A stretch of 64,000 nucleotides of DNA from Stictocephala bisonia (GCA_035578905.1 JAQJVL010000104.1:434001-498000); one strand, 5' to 3'; positions 20,781 through 33,579 are shown, counted from the stretch's first letter. Notes: generated by a model from the sequence alone, not told the origin. Translations and numbers: made by a program.

Positions 20781-21384
20781 AGGATTCGCATCTAGCATCT
20801 TTTTTTCTTATAACTCATCTTCCACCTAATAGTTGCATGAATTTTATTGTAGTTGATGAAGTACATATGGCATGTAAGATATTCAGTTTTATCTTTAAGG
20901 AAGTGGCTAAGTTGGAATAGTTTCTGTAGTTGTTTAGTTAATCAAAATAACTCTTATTTTACAAAATTATTTTTGTTAATAACTATGAGGTACTTTCACT
21001 TATTAGTATTTGTGTTTGAGAATTTATTTTCACTATTTTAAATTGAATATAAAAAAATAATAGATATTAAGCATCACTTTTAATAAAGGGCGCTTGACAA
21101 TGATTGAAATAGATGAAATATATAATAGACCTTAAATTTGATTTTAACTGGTTTTTTATGAAGGGGAATTCATGTATGTAAAAGGCTATGGTTTGGGCTT
21201 TGCAGAAAACAGGCCGGGAATACCCAAAAAATCCTCTTTGGCCAGCCCATGGAGGTCCAGGCAAGAACCCACTCAGATAACAAAATGCTTGGCCGCATGT
21301 CTTAACTTCTCTTTGGGGCTAAGCTACTTTATTTAGGAAGTCTTAGAGTCAATCAGGCATCCCTTTATGCTATTTTACATAGGA

Positions 21385-22345
21385 CCATATGAACATCAGC
21401 AAAAACTTTGTTTCACATGTCCTTGCTTCAAAGCATTACCTCAACAACAGTATCTGATGAATTGTACTTCACCAGTAATAAAGCCAAGTTGACCTCTTTC
21501 CTCGATGAAGTGCATACACACAAAGAAGGTATAATGAACGTCATCATCCTCCTCCGGGTAATATGCACACCGAGGAGATCTGACTTTTCCCATCTTTTGG
21601 AGATACTTTCTAAAGTAGCATAACCTGTAAAGAACTGACACAAAAGAAGTCAATCTCCCCTTGTATGAAGTGTACTCATGATCTAATCAAGCCTGATCTG
21701 AGGTTGTGTTTCTCCTTGGCCATGAACTATCCAGGAATGGAGTTTGCATCACAAATGAAAAGTCCCATGACTTCGGTGCCCTTGTCCTATCGCAGTTGCC
21801 AGCATTGCAATGTTTCTGCTCTCCCAGCTGCTGATACTTATTTTTTCCGTGCTTAAATGCTAATTGAAATATGGTCTGCTTTCAACGGCAAGCTGACGAT
21901 GGGATTCATTCCAGCCAAACCCATGACCGCCGCAAAAGAAACTGTTGTAAGAACAAGCCATTTTGAGCACTATTCTGAGCTGAACTGCCAGCACATGTTT
22001 GTTGTACTTCTTCACCCTTCACCCATACCTCTGCTCCATTAGAAATATTGCATTAATGGTGAACATGAGAAGACTATTTTGCTTGTTCTAGAGTCACTCA
22101 TGTTCCTCATCAGCCAGCTGAACGACATAACCACTTTTGATGCATTATTGCAAACTATTTCGATGTGCTCCCAGTACCGCAAACATTAATCAAACATCAC
22201 ACTTCGATGCTTTGCTCCAGCATTTGTTTGGGCTTCAACATAACTCAGAGTCATGGGGTTAGGTATCCTCCATCGGGTGAGAATGACGATGTCAGTCCTA
22301 GTAACAACCAGCTCAAGTCCATGCACTACTAAGTAGTGAACAAGT
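21385..22345 (-). pseudogene. R1/Jockey-type LINE reverse transcriptase C-terminal remnant
   Basis: The minus strand read across several frames gives an ordered series. First ELVLTRTDIVILTRWRIPNP, then TLSYVEAQTNAG, a WLMRNMS-SRTSK block, YGAEVWVKG-KKYKHVL, HGFGWNESHRQLAVE, and finally YLQKMGKVRSPRCAYYPEED with HYTFFVCMHFIEERGQLG. This is the RT thumb and the C-terminal Cys-rich zinc-knuckle-like region (C-x2-C...H-x4-C) of R1/Jockey-type elements. Many stops and frame changes mark an old copy. The continuation to about 21170 is probably its 3' UTR. Confidence 0.7.
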
Positions 22346-23597
22346 TAAAGAATGTCTTATTTTATCAGGTGAAGTTTTGGCTAAGAAACCCTCTTTCATA
22401 CAACCACCGACTTAACGTTACTTCTGAACCACAAGAGCTGCACAGGCAAAAACTGTTTTAGTTACATCGGGAATCAAACCTGGACCTGTTGTGAGGCAAA
22501 CCACCACTTAAGCCCCTTAAGAATTCAAGATCTTTATTGGCCATTAAATAACAGAATATTACAATAGGCCCCAAAGCAGAATAATGTGCGACAGGGCGAC
22601 GACAATGTCACAGAACGAAAGAGACGGCTGCAGAAAAAAATCATATAATTGAGAAACTATTTTTCCATGCCCCAAAATTACAACATTAATTTCTTCAGAA
22701 CGATATCTGGTATTGAGTTTAAACAATTTAGAACCGTTTTTGTAGTGCAACTTAATAACAAACTATGTACTGAATGATTCAGAATAACAGATGGCATTTG
22801 TGATTTAACGAACTGAACAACAGCTGACTAGCAGAAGCAGAATGCAGTGAGACAATAGTCAGGTGCAGGTCATCTTTGTCGCATAAACGCATGCGTAAAT
22901 TTGCATAAACTCTAACCACATTACACCACTCAAAAAATTAGTTAAAGGACAAAGGTTAAAGATTAAGATAGTTCACTTGCAAGACTAGTTCACGGCCGAC
23001 TAACTACCTTAGTTAACTATTAAGTCATTCACTGTAATGAACTAGGTGAATGAACTAGTTCAAAATAACGTAATGGACAACGACTTGTACAAGCGACACT
23101 GGGGTGATTTATTACTTTTTTATTACTTATACTTCTAAATTTGTTCAACCAACCTTCTTTAAATTTCAGTTTTTGTTGCTTATACAGTATTGATCAAAAT
23201 AAATAATTACATTTAATGATTTTGTCAATGTTCCTTCCCAGCTACATTCTCAACTCTGATGTTCACTTTGAACTAAACTAGTTCAAATCATAATGAACAA
23301 ACTAATTCACTTGTTCACTACGCTGACTAGTTCATTTGACTCAATCGTTCGTAACAATCGTAACAACCCATCTCTCCATCTCCACTTCTGCTGTCCAATT
23401 ATTACGATCGGATCGGTACGTCATGTCTGAGTAATGATAACTTCAAACAAATCAAATCATAAATTTTATTTTGTTGGCAATATACGTACAAGACATTGCA
23501 TGAAATAAGTCAGTTGTTACAAAAGTCAAATTAATTATGGACCTTAAAACAAAGTATGGACCTTATATGCTTGTAAAAAACAAACAATACACTTGCT
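22346..23597. other. Repeat-derived spacer with SINE-like and GTTCA-rich segments
   Basis: 22380-22515 on the minus strand contains a B-box-like GGTTTGATTCCC and could be a SINE fragment. 22520-22760 ends (minus strand) in GGCCAATAAAGATCTTGAAT, like a LINE 3' UTR. 22960-23370 holds at least six ACTAGTTCA or GTTCACTT blocks in both orientations and ends in ACAACCCATCTCT, resembling the terminus of a degraded hAT element. None of these can be bounded securely. Confidence 0.4.
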
Positions 23598-23828
23598 TCA
23601 ACTGTCCGATAAATACTCCCGAATGCTGTAAAAGCTTTTGTTTAAGAAAAACAATTTAGTTTTGTTTTCAAACTCAGCCAGTAGGTCTAATTTTCGTAAA
23701 GTTTCAGGAAGGTTATTGAAAAGGTAAATACTATTATAAGTTGAATGAGTTTAAAAAAATGTGATGTGATGATGTGGAATTGTAATTTTATATTTGTTAC
23801 GAATATCATGATCATGCGCAATTACTAT
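23598..23828 (-). pseudogene. LINE reverse transcriptase C-terminal fragment
   Basis: The minus strand reads AHDHDIRNKYKITIPHHH, then a stop, then YNSIYLFNNLPETLRKLD, LLAEFENKTKLFFLNKSFYS and IREYLSDS-stop. The (H-x-Y-N-T)-R-N-K ... F-N-x-L-P ... F-K-x-x-L-K-x-F-L pattern is the C-terminus of Jockey/CR1-type RT proteins. Only the last about 75 codons remain, with one internal stop. Confidence 0.65.
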
Positions 23829-25369
23829 GTTATCATTGATTGATAATTGCTGCCTCTGGAGAGCGTATTGTTTGTAGGAACTGCTCAGAGAAAATACTAC
23901 TTAAAAATCTTAAAACACAATAAGACATAATCCAGGACGTTCTGTGATGTAGACATCTGCAACCGACGGAAATATTGGTATTTTTTTCAGTCCAGTACAG
24001 TCCGACAGCTTCTGCTTGTTAGTCAGACAGGCTATCGGTATTCAATCAGGTTGGCTAATAAAGAACTAAAAAATAAGTGCATACTAAAATAAAATTTACT
24101 TTTGCATCTGTCGTCAGTGAATTAGTGATCATCGTTACAATATTGATTATATAAATTTGAATTAAACAGAAATAAACAGTGTTTGTATCTCTTAATTTAA
24201 TATTTTACAATTATAATACTGTGAACAAAGTATATTTATCAAACAAAATAATTAATTTTTTTACAAAAAATAAGATCAATACTTCAGTGAATAGATACAA
24301 ATACCAAATAAAATCTACAATTCATTTATATAGAATCGCTCGATGGCAATGAGTTAGTCTCAACTATTTTCATTTTTTTCAGTTTTTTCTCATAACAACC
24401 TTGATTTATCACGTAAGGGACAGCACCTGCTTCCCTCCCTTTTTAGAAACATCTTTCTACACAATTGTTTCTTTTACTATTAATTATTACCAGAGAAAAT
24501 TTATTTGTGTAAGTGTAATAAATAATAGTAATTATTATGACCCTTTGAATTTGACCATAATTTTAGGAAACTAAGGATATTAGCTCATTTACACGCAATT
24601 TAATTTGTTTGCTATTCAAATATACAATAATTTAAACAGTATAATTAATTACTTTATTTCAACTTTCTTACTTGTGTATTGAGTTTGATTGTAAGGTATG
24701 AAAATAAAATAATGTATTTTAAATAGCCTTTTAAAATATTTTAATTTATAACAGTGTTTCGATCTTATTATTTTGGTAAACATCTTTCGGCTACATTTTG
24801 TAGTTGGGAAATAAACAACATAACTAATGTTTTTCCAGTTGATATTTTACGCTATTGGTACCATTATCTATAGCGTACTTGCAGAAAATTTTTGTTTTTT
24901 TTAATACATTGTCGCAGAAATTTTGAAAACATTTGCTTTGGGGACAATAGGCTTCGTCAACAATCAGACTAAACAATGGCTAGCTACGGTTGCTCCAAAT
25001 AATACCATAATATATGTATATCATTTATATTCTTCATTCATAAAGTGAATTTGTTCTCTAAAAGAAATGTTTCTTGAAAGGGACAGGTTCAATTTTTTTA
25101 AATATTTTAAATACACAAGTTTCGAATTAATATTGTCAGTAGCATTAATAAGCCTATTTTTGCTCAAAGATATTTACCTCATCATTTATTTTATGAGAAA
25201 GTGACACTGTTACTCTACTAATTATTATTTTGAAATATTAATTTCAATGTTTAATAAACTTTTTGAATTTAAAGGAAATGTCAAATAAAGTATTTAGTCA
25301 AGGATTCTAATTTAATGACTGATAAAGCTTATGGAGCAGTACAATTAACTATCAAATTTATATGAACAG
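23829..25369. other. End of the last gene 1 intron, nothing recognised
   Basis: AT-rich intron sequence ending in the acceptor before 25370. No repeat or coding signal identified. Confidence 0.5.
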
Positions 25370-25608
25370 GAAAGGGCAGATATGGAGGAGTGGCTGTAGA
25401 TGCTGAAGGGATGATAGTCGCTTCACGCTCAGAGAAGGGTAGAAACTTTATCCAAGTATTTCGCCTCAGTGATGGCAGATTGCTGTCAACAATCGACTCA
25501 CACGATGCAAAACTGAAACGACCCAGTGGAATCGCAACCACAAATGATAGACATTTAATCGTCGTTGATCTCGGTAATGATTGCATTAAAAAGTTTCGAT
25601 ACTGGTAA
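25370..25608 (+). CDS. TRIM-NHL protein, last exon with NHL blades 5-6 and stop
   Basis: The acceptor AG is at 25368-25369. GA completes the Gly codon begun at 15947, giving EGKGKGRYGGVAVDAEG. Blade 5 reads GGVAVDAEGMIVASRSEKGR, then FIQVFRLSDGRLL. Blade 6 reads PSGIATTNDRHLIVVDLGND, then CIKKFRYW-TAA. Ending within a few residues of the sixth blade (x-C-x-K-x-F/Y-R-Y) is normal for TRIM2/3/71-type proteins, so the propeller is complete. The stop overlaps a strong donor-like string (TACTG-GTAAGG), noted as a finding. Confidence 0.88.
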
Positions 25609-27052
25609 GGCTTCTACAACTTGTAGGAACTGATCAAGGGTGCTCTGTTTTTGTATATATTTTTACATTTTAATTTTTTTATGTTCAAATGTTAGAATTA
25701 GTTGATTTGTATCCATTTTTAGTCTTTTAAGTAATTATTGTACCAACGAAATATTTATTGAGTTGTGCCAATGTGTTACAATTTTGCTTAGATACATATT
25801 ATAATTACAAATAATTTTTCTGTTGTTTCTTTTTTCATACGCAATACTTGTTTTGAGAAACATTATTAATTAATTGTTTACCTTTTTAATGGGTTATATT
25901 AAAAGTCTAGCTAAGTTGCTGAATATGTGAACCACAATAGTACTGTATAGCCAATTGTGAACCATCCTGTGACACCTGGTCATTCTGTGATTCTTAAGCT
26001 TTTCCACCATTATCACTACATTTTTATCCTTGTGATTCTTATTGCTTTGATTTTAATTTTTGTGCATAAGCCATACATAATATTTATTTGTTTCATAATT
26101 TGATTGCTGTCTACAAAGGTAAGTTGTTAGTTGATACATAATGTTTGAAACTACTTATTTTTTAATATAATTGTATCTTTTTACGTCACTATCATATCAA
26201 AATTTTATTTTGTTACTACGTTTTAGTATATCAGCGTCAAAGTATAGAATCAGAGCTTTAACTGTACAGACATAGAATAGACAAACATTTATTAAGGTAT
26301 ATTTGTGAAGAAACTGCACATATTTTAATGTGGTAATTTTACTGTAAATATGTCTAGTTGACAATAAATGACCCTTCTTTATTCACACATTGTGCCAGAT
26401 TTGTAAGCACTATGTAAATACTTTTTATTGCCTAAAATTTTATGTTGTAAACTCATTGATATTTTTTATCAAAATAGTAGAAAGTCTGTAATGCATCATC
26501 TTTATATTCTAGTTGAATTAAAACAGTTCTGTAAATAATTGTACACTTGCTTTCAAAGAAACTAGCTTGTAGAAACACTTAAGCATAATGTCTAAAGAAT
26601 GTTTTCTAAATGTATGTGTTGTAACATGAGCCTTAATTCTGGAAAGTTATGTTGCAATAAGTGTAATGTGGAAACAAGATAATTCTGGAATGTCTGTAAA
26701 TTCAGTAAAATACTGCTTATTGATTTGCTGTCTTTGATAAATGTGTGTTGCTATTCATTTTTATTAAACTTTTTTTAACACACTGGAAGAAATGATATTG
26801 TAGTTAACAGCCATAAAATAGATGCTAGTCTAATAATACAAAATAGTAATATTTGTAAACACTTCTCTACTGAAGTGCTTTAAATTGTTACTTTGGAGTT
26901 GCAAATTTGAGGCAATCATATAAAATTAATATTGGAATTGGAACAAGTGCCTCTAACTTAAGATATATATTGGTAGAAAACTAAAGATTATGATTTCGTA
27001 TAGCGAAATAAATGCAAGATTGTTTGGTAATAGATGTGCAGAAGGATTATTT
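25609..27052 (+). other. Probable 3' UTR of gene 1 and start of the intergenic region
   Basis: AT-rich sequence with several AATAAA or similar candidates (for example near 26362 and 27006), none of which I can single out as the used site. No open frame with protein character. Confidence 0.45.
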
Positions 27053-27216
27053 GCTGGCATAGTGGCTCAGTGGTTGAGGCTTTGGACTGCAGAACCCAAG
27101 GCCCAAGGTTTGAATCCCCAACTGAGCTAACGGTTGATACACACTCGTTGCATAAAGTTCACTTACAGGTGTGTAAGCCCATGTAAACTGACAATGTGAA
27201 GTAAAAAAAAAAAAAA
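27053..27216 (+). mobile_element. tRNA-derived SINE, family A (plus-strand copy)
   Basis: Begins GCTGGCATAGTGGCTCAGTG with an A-box-like head and a B box (GGTTTGAATCCCC). It continues through the family body (CCCATGTAAACTGACAATGTGA) and ends in a run of 13 A residues. Head, body and tail match the copies at 4322-4524 and 58146-58314. The preserved A-tail suggests a fairly recent insertion. Confidence 0.82.
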
Positions 27217-28254
27217 TTAAAAGAGGATATGGACTGTTAAAACATGAAAGGGGAACAACAATGTAGGACCTGCATACAAATAATTATGACCTAAATGCGA
27301 GTCAAGGAATGTATCAAATTACTTTTTAAAACAGTCCTAACCATGTTCAATGAAGCTCTTAGTCCTCAGCCCATTAAGATGTTACTCTGAAGTTTTCTTC
27401 AGATCTTGAAGTTGTAAAGTGTATGGTAGCCTGCACAAGACAATACTAACGCTTTAGAAATTAGAACATGAGGTAGATGAAGCCTGTTAAACATGAGAGC
27501 GATATTAGCTTACCAGACAAGAGTGTGAGTGTTGAGAGTTTTACATAAGCAACAAGTTGAAAAGGAAGCACGTATGGTGTATACAAAATGCTGAAATCAA
27601 TTAGATTGACTATTTTTAATCCACATAGTCTAGCACTACTTGAGCAAATTATATATAGGTTAATTTTAGGGTACTAGGCCTAGGATTTCAGTAAAAAGTG
27701 AAAGGAAAGCAGCATACCTGGTAATTGTTAAACTGGAGACGTACACGTACAACAGAAAAAACACATAAAGTTAGTTAAACATGTTGGGGCCACTAACCCC
27801 TTGAATCATGAGTCACTGGATATTCAAATTCATTATATCTTTCAGTCATAAACTATATTTATAAACTGAAAATATAATTACAGCATAATTAGTGCCATAT
27901 ACTGACATATAATTTTTTAAAATTACATACAGTATCGATCCAAATTACAAATGGTTACTTTCAACAAAACTTAAATATAAATGAAAACATATTCAGCTAT
28001 CAATATCTGACAATTAAAGCCAGTGGTCTTGACTGGAGGATTCCAACTTTAATGCAAGATAACGCTGTCAACCAATATTGAGTGTGGTTGTTTCTTGGAT
28101 TGGTGACGGGTGGTGGTTCAGAAGTCACTTTTAAATTTTAACCCACTGGTCTCCCGATTAAATGTTAGAGAGCCCCATCTTTGCTGGTAAACTAAAAACC
28201 TTTAACTTTTTGTAATTTTATTTAGTTTGTGTGTCTATCTATGGTTTACTTTCT
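27217..28254. other. Intergenic spacer, nothing firmly recognised
   Basis: No open frame with protein character. 28010-28190 is less AT-rich and could be part of an older interspersed repeat, but I cannot name it. Confidence 0.4.
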
Positions 28255-28565
28255 GTTTCTAGGCAAAATTTTTCAATGAAGAGTCTTATCTCAATAAACT
28301 GCTGACAGTTTTAGAAATAAGAAACAAACCAGTTAACTTTTTTTGCCCAAACCCAAGTATGCTGATAAATTCACTATAAGTGACACTATCAAATGCATGA
28401 CTTAAGTCTTTAAATTTTCTCAAAGATTTATTCCCTTCATCTGTTTCATGAATAATAGTATGAACAAAGTCTGTAAAAGCTGTTAGTGGGCATCTTTCAG
28501 ATCTAAGCCCACGCTGTTAATCGATTAGTAAATTATTCACTTAAAAATAACCAAACAGCTTCTTG
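28255..28565 (-). pseudogene. LINE reverse transcriptase fragment (fingers/palm)
   Basis: The minus strand reads QRGLRSERCPLTAFTDFVHT, then IIHETDEGNKSLRKFKDLSH and AFDSVTYSEFISILGLG. After a frame change it reads NWFVSYF-stop-NCQQFIEIR. The order Q-x-G-F-R-x-x-x-S/C-x-x-x-A, D-L-S-x-A-F-D-x-V, then W-F-x-S-Y-L-x-x-R-x-Q matches non-LTR RT motifs 2-3. It contains stops and a frameshift. Confidence 0.6.
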
Positions 28566-29783
28566 ATATTATTTGTATATCCTGTGTCGGTTGACTAGTG
28601 GCTGAGCATGGGCCTCCAAAATATTTCACTAACTTTATCTGTTCTCCATGTTTTGTGTGTCTCTATCCTCTAGTTTACTATATATTTTTAAATTTTTCAT
28701 TAAAGGGCTTAGCTATGTTTAATATTTTATTCGCTAATGTTGAATAGTTAATAATTGAACATTAAAGTACAGTTTGTAAAACTTCTATTAAAACTATAGT
28801 TGCAATACAAATTAGTTACACTGAGTGTATTTATTTCTTTGTATTCAGCCACTATGACAATAGTGAACAGTTTTGTTATTTTTGTTACTTTTAGCCTATA
28901 AAAAGAAACTTGATGAAGGTAAAAAAATTGTATTTTAAGTTTGTGACGATTTAGGTTTTTTACATTTGTTATATTCTTTCAATAATGTGCTATTAGAGTT
29001 TTTATTTAAGTGCTGATTGCTATTTTTTATCTCATAAATTAAATAAATTATTATTCTCCATATCTACCGATAAAGTATAGGTATAAACTGGTGTAATTGA
29101 CAGTTTTAAATTGTGTAATTTGAACCTCTACTGACAGCACAGAAATTATTTGTTCCCCAGTTTGAAGATTGTTTACAAAAAATCTAAAAGTTCTACGAAA
29201 AATCCAAGCACACCATCGGTTTTATCATTCAACTGAATGTAGTGTATATTCATTTTTAGATTTTATAATAAGTTAATAATTTTTACCCTAGGCAGAACAA
29301 AAAAGGTACCTGAATTTTAACCATTTTCACTGTTGATCAACTTTACACTGTTAATACTCAAAAGCTTGTTAATGTATCTATTGCATTTATATTTTAAGAG
29401 GTAGTTGACAGTAAATGCAATGGAATGGCCTACCAGTCAGTCAAGTAATGAATTTTCAGTAGTTCTATGATGAAAGGCAGTCTGATATGCATGTTTTATT
29501 ATTCTATAAAAACTAATGAACTCTCTTTAACAGTACTACTTAACAGGCTACAATAGATGAAAGTGCAATTTGCCAGTAGGTATAAAAAATAATATTTAAA
29601 AAGGTTTTCAAAATTCACAAAAAATGTAGTTTTAGCTGTATCTTTAACGAAAATGTTTTAAAATACATCACAAAATTTGATAAAAAAAGCTTTAGTTCAA
29701 AATTTTAATATTTTTCATGAATAAAGTAATAATTCTTGAGCAAAAGAAAAATAGCAAATTACGATCTACTACTACTAAAGGAT
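28566..29783. other. Intergenic spacer, possible further RT trace
   Basis: Mostly featureless AT-rich DNA. 29430-29570 on the minus strand weakly resembles an RT segment (AYQTAFHHRTTENSLLD) but is too short to call. Confidence 0.4.
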
Positions 29784-30429
29784 ATATGAAGCCCCTAAAG
29801 GCAAAGTGGACTAACCCACAAATTTTCAATTTTGAGATTGGTATATCTGCTGGTGAAGAAAAATCAGCTCTATCTAATGGTAAAACAAGCTAAGCTCTAT
29901 CAGCTGTATTTTTTTTTCTAGAACAAAAAATGTTTAGTCCAAAATGCATTATCACACATCTTCTTCTAGGCAGAATGGACTAACCCACAAAATTAAGTGC
30001 AAATTTGGACTATCCTCCATTAGAACAATGTTAATCCAAATGTCATTTCGTTGTAAAGTAAAAATGGACTAAACTGTGACATGCCTTTTATTTTTTTGCT
30101 CTATTCTCCTTTATACTCTATGTAGGTCTTAGTTGGACTAACCTTAATGTCAAAATGGACTAACCTTAATGTTAAAATGGACTAACCCAACATGGACATG
30201 GAAGCAAAATGGACAACTCAATTTTGGAAGCCATTTTGGAAATGAAAATTGTGTTTTTTTAAATAATTTACCAAACAGTATAATTCTATGGGTTTAATCT
30301 GTCAGATTACAAAAAAAATCACAATCCAGATCAACTTCTGACCTAAGATATGAGTTTTTAACTTTAGCACTTAATATCTCAAAACTTACTTTTTGGGGTT
30401 AGTCCAATTTGCCTTTAGGGGCTTCATAT
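29784..30429. mobile_element. MITE with ~35-bp TIR and repeated TGGACTAACC motif
   Basis: The left end reads ATATGAAGCCCCTAAAGGCA and continues AAGTGGACTAACCC. The reverse complement of the right end matches almost perfectly. The interior carries further copies of TGGACTAACC or close variants near 29970, 30070, 30133, 30152 and 30175, mostly in one orientation. It has no coding capacity. Superfamily not determined; a TA-like duplication is possible but merges with the TIR. Confidence 0.75.
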
Positions 30430-31539
30430 TCCTATTTGTAATGTAGTTATAAAATAGTTTCCAACTTCTATTTATGTATTGTTACTCTGGTAACTTAGCT
30501 ACCAGCAATAATATTACTACAGTTTGTCTGAATCTGCATTTTTATAATTTATCAAGACAATCAGGGCCTCATAGATTCTACCAGGTTTGTTAATTAGGCC
30601 ATAACTGATTAAAATCCATGTATTTTGAGAAAATAAATGTAGCACCTAAATAAAATCATATTAGTAAAGGACATATTAATTAATGTAGTAGTCCTTCTAT
30701 TAGATAACTCTTTCCCACTGACGCACAGTCCCTAAAATCATCTAATTTTTCCTTGACAGACATTCCATCTTCTATTTGAAAGAAAGTAAAATAAGTTGTA
30801 TTTTTAAGTTGCAGTTTTGATTTGCCATATCAAAAAGACTTGAACAAATAAGCAATTTATGTATTGATTTAATTTTTGTATACAAAATCATTACATAAGA
30901 AATTTGCTAGACAATTGCTAAGTTATTTCCTTTAAATATTTTTATTTTCTAGCATCTTTTTTATGATAGTGAAATTAGAAAGCAAAGCTATCTCGACTGT
31001 CATAAAAATATGTTGTAAGAAAGCTCAATTCAATTTAAATGAAAAAGACTGTTAGGATTAAATAACGACAAAATTGAAAATAAATTTAAGCTCTCTAAAT
31101 ATAACTGTTAAAAGTGTATTCTCTATCTTTAACAATGTTGTTATTTTATAAAATTAGAGCTTTGTAATGAATGTATGTATAATGAATACAACAAAACAAG
31201 AATTACCTGACAGTCTTAAAAAAAATATATAGTCAAAAGTCATACCATAGTTAAGAGTTTAAGGGCAATACAAGTAACAAAAGATTGATTTTCTAACGGT
31301 GACTTATTTTTGGTTGTTAAAAGATTAACTAATTTCATGTTGCCGTCTATAAATCTATCTATGCTTCATATAAAATATATTATTTAGTTATTGTTTTTAT
31401 GGCAATAAATTATTTTTTCACTTAGAATTCAACTTTCAATGTGAATTCTAGCTGATGTAGTTTTAGAATATTTATATCTTATCATTTTGTATTATTGATA
31501 TGAATACCCTAAGTTTACAGTGACAATTTTGTTTCTGTG
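30430..31539. other. Intergenic spacer, nothing recognised
   Basis: AT-rich sequence between two MITEs without open frames or obvious repeats. Confidence 0.5.
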
Positions 31540-32088
31540 AGGGTAAGAACACACAAACAGCGATTGAGAGCGGAGCTGAGCGGCGCGAATTGGAGCGAGC
31601 GACTGACGTTACAAACATGCAGTGGTGAGCCGGAGCTTCAGTTCCACAATGTCACTGTCTAAGTTTGAGTGGGAAGTACTTGCATATCCTGATTAGTACT
31701 GTTTGTACTTGTTTCATTTGTCAGAACTTCAGTAACCTTTTTTTTATACTCGAAGCTTCTTCATATATATATAGCACATCTTTCATGAACACAGGCGATC
31801 AACAGTTCTAAATCCATCATATAGCAGTGAACTCACTACGCTCAACACTTACTAGAGCAAACTCATTACACCATGAGCAGACTGAATCTGTGACTCTAGA
31901 CAATATCGCTCCCAATTGCTCAGAAAAACAAACAAGTTTGTTCCCAAGTAGACCGCTCCACTTCCAATTGCTCCACTCCCAGTCGCTTCTTGTGTGCATG
32001 CTTCCTCTAGATAGTATGGATTTGATTCTGTCACTCTAAATCACACCGCTCCGTCCGCTCTCAATCGCTGTTTGTGTGTATTTACCCT
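31540..32088. mobile_element. MITE with ~36-bp TIR (AGGGTAA-ACACACAAACAGCG)
   Basis: The left end reads AGGGTAAGAACACACAAACA followed by GCGATTGAGAGCGGA. The reverse complement of the right end reads AGGGTAAATACACACAAACA followed by GCGATTGAGAGCGGA. Subterminal GAGCGG- and CCGCTC-type motifs recur inside. The overlapping open frames in both strands at 31817-32039 are by-products of this symmetry. A clear target-site duplication is not visible, so the superfamily stays open; a hAT-like origin is possible. Confidence 0.75.
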
Positions 32089-32891
32089 AATAAAACCAAG
32101 ATCTTGAGTCTTTCAGCTACTTTTCTTAATAAATGGTTTAATTAAATCAGATAAAATAATTGTCTGTTTATGAATAAAAACAAGTTTAAATTTGAAATTG
32201 ACTTGAAATCAAGTGATTTTGAAGTGTTTAGTTTGATCTCTTCTGGTATTTACTACTATTCAAAGTCAATAACTTTACTCTCTCTAGTCATTATCTACTA
32301 TTTATTTATATGCAATCATTACCTTATCACATTTTTTACTGCCATGTTGTTTTATTGTATTATTGTGTTACAATAAAATACAACATATATCTAGAGATGA
32401 TTGTTTATTTCTTTTTCCATTAATCATATTTGTGTTTTATTTAAGAATATTCATAATCTTACCATTAAGTGGTGTTAATTTTTTTGAATTGCAACAGATT
32501 CTATGATCTTAGAGATTTGCCGCTGTACTTATGCATGTAGCTCTTCGACAGAGCAAGGGACAAGAAGGGGCCTCTTTCTAAAAATATTAGGTGACTCGCC
32601 TGTCTGGCACCCTTAAAACATTTATTACATCTTTACTAAACTAAAAATTATATTTAATAAATTTTATCTAAGTAAATAATATTTCTTGTAGAGTGGAATT
32701 ACGAAATAAGTTGGAATGGATTAAATTATAAAAATTAGGTAATAATTAAATAAAGCATCTAATAATGGTGCTCAATACAATGTATGGAAAATGGTAGTAA
32801 ATAAAATTATATAAGTATTCATCTGATAACATTTAAATTTTATCAATATTCTGTTAATAGAAAAGTAATAAAAAAAGATTTTATCTTATGA
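32089..32891. other. Intergenic spacer, nothing recognised
   Basis: AT-rich DNA. The open frame 32170-32376 translates to low-complexity hydrophobic sequence and is not supported. Confidence 0.5.
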
Positions 32892-33474
32892 CTAGGAGAT
32901 ACCCCTGCACGCTTCACGTGTCAACCATGATGGTCACTGGGCTCGATACACATCGGCCTTCAGCCTCGACATATGATCTTAGACTACAAGTAATAGTAGA
33001 TTAACTGTATAACGTAAAATCACAATATTACATTTATTTTCAGTATTTCACTCACACTACTTGTGTAGCTACATACTATTAGTATAAATACCCAATAGTA
33101 TTACTTAGTCTATTTCAAACGCGTTCATTTCATTTGTTTTTGTTTAACAGCTGAAGATTAAACTCATAGTATAAAATTAAAAATGCATCAGTAGTATAAT
33201 GTCAAACATACAAAATAAACATGTTTATTTATTTACAAAACAGCTGTTATTAATTTACTAAAATCAACCCAATGTTATCATTGCAGAACAGTATTTTAGG
33301 GGTGGTTTCTACCCCTTAGGAGTACTTTATCAAAATGAAAATACTATAGTTGTACTATTTAAGACCTAAAGAAATAGTGTACAAAATTTCAGCACTTCTA
33401 CATGGGATGTTGGAGAATTAGTGATGAGGTAGTGAGTCATTAGTATGAGGCTTTGCCTTTTATATATATATAGA
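32892..33474 (-). mobile_element. Helitron-like non-autonomous element
   Basis: The minus-strand 5' end is TCTATATATATATAAAAGGC and the 3' end is CTAG. The element is inserted between A and T. Twelve bases before the terminal CTAG is a small hairpin (CACG-TGAAG-CGTG), as Helitron 3' ends require. The 3'-end block continuing into ACAAGTAATAGTAGATTA is shared with the larger element at 49004-51496. No protein is encoded. Confidence 0.65.
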
Positions 33475-33579
33475 TATTACATTAGGTATTTTTATATTAA
33501 ACTAAAATAATTTGTCTATTAAATTTATATAAATTTGTGTATTTGCTTATAATATGTCTTAACTGGACCCCTAGAAGTA

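Noticed and set aside
21428..21653. Two short minus-strand open frames considered as independent genes
   Set aside because: Together they read as the Cys/His-rich C-terminus of a decayed R1/Jockey-type LINE.
31817..32039. Three short open frames on both strands
   Set aside because: They lie inside a MITE rich in inverted motifs; mirror-image translations arise from the symmetry.
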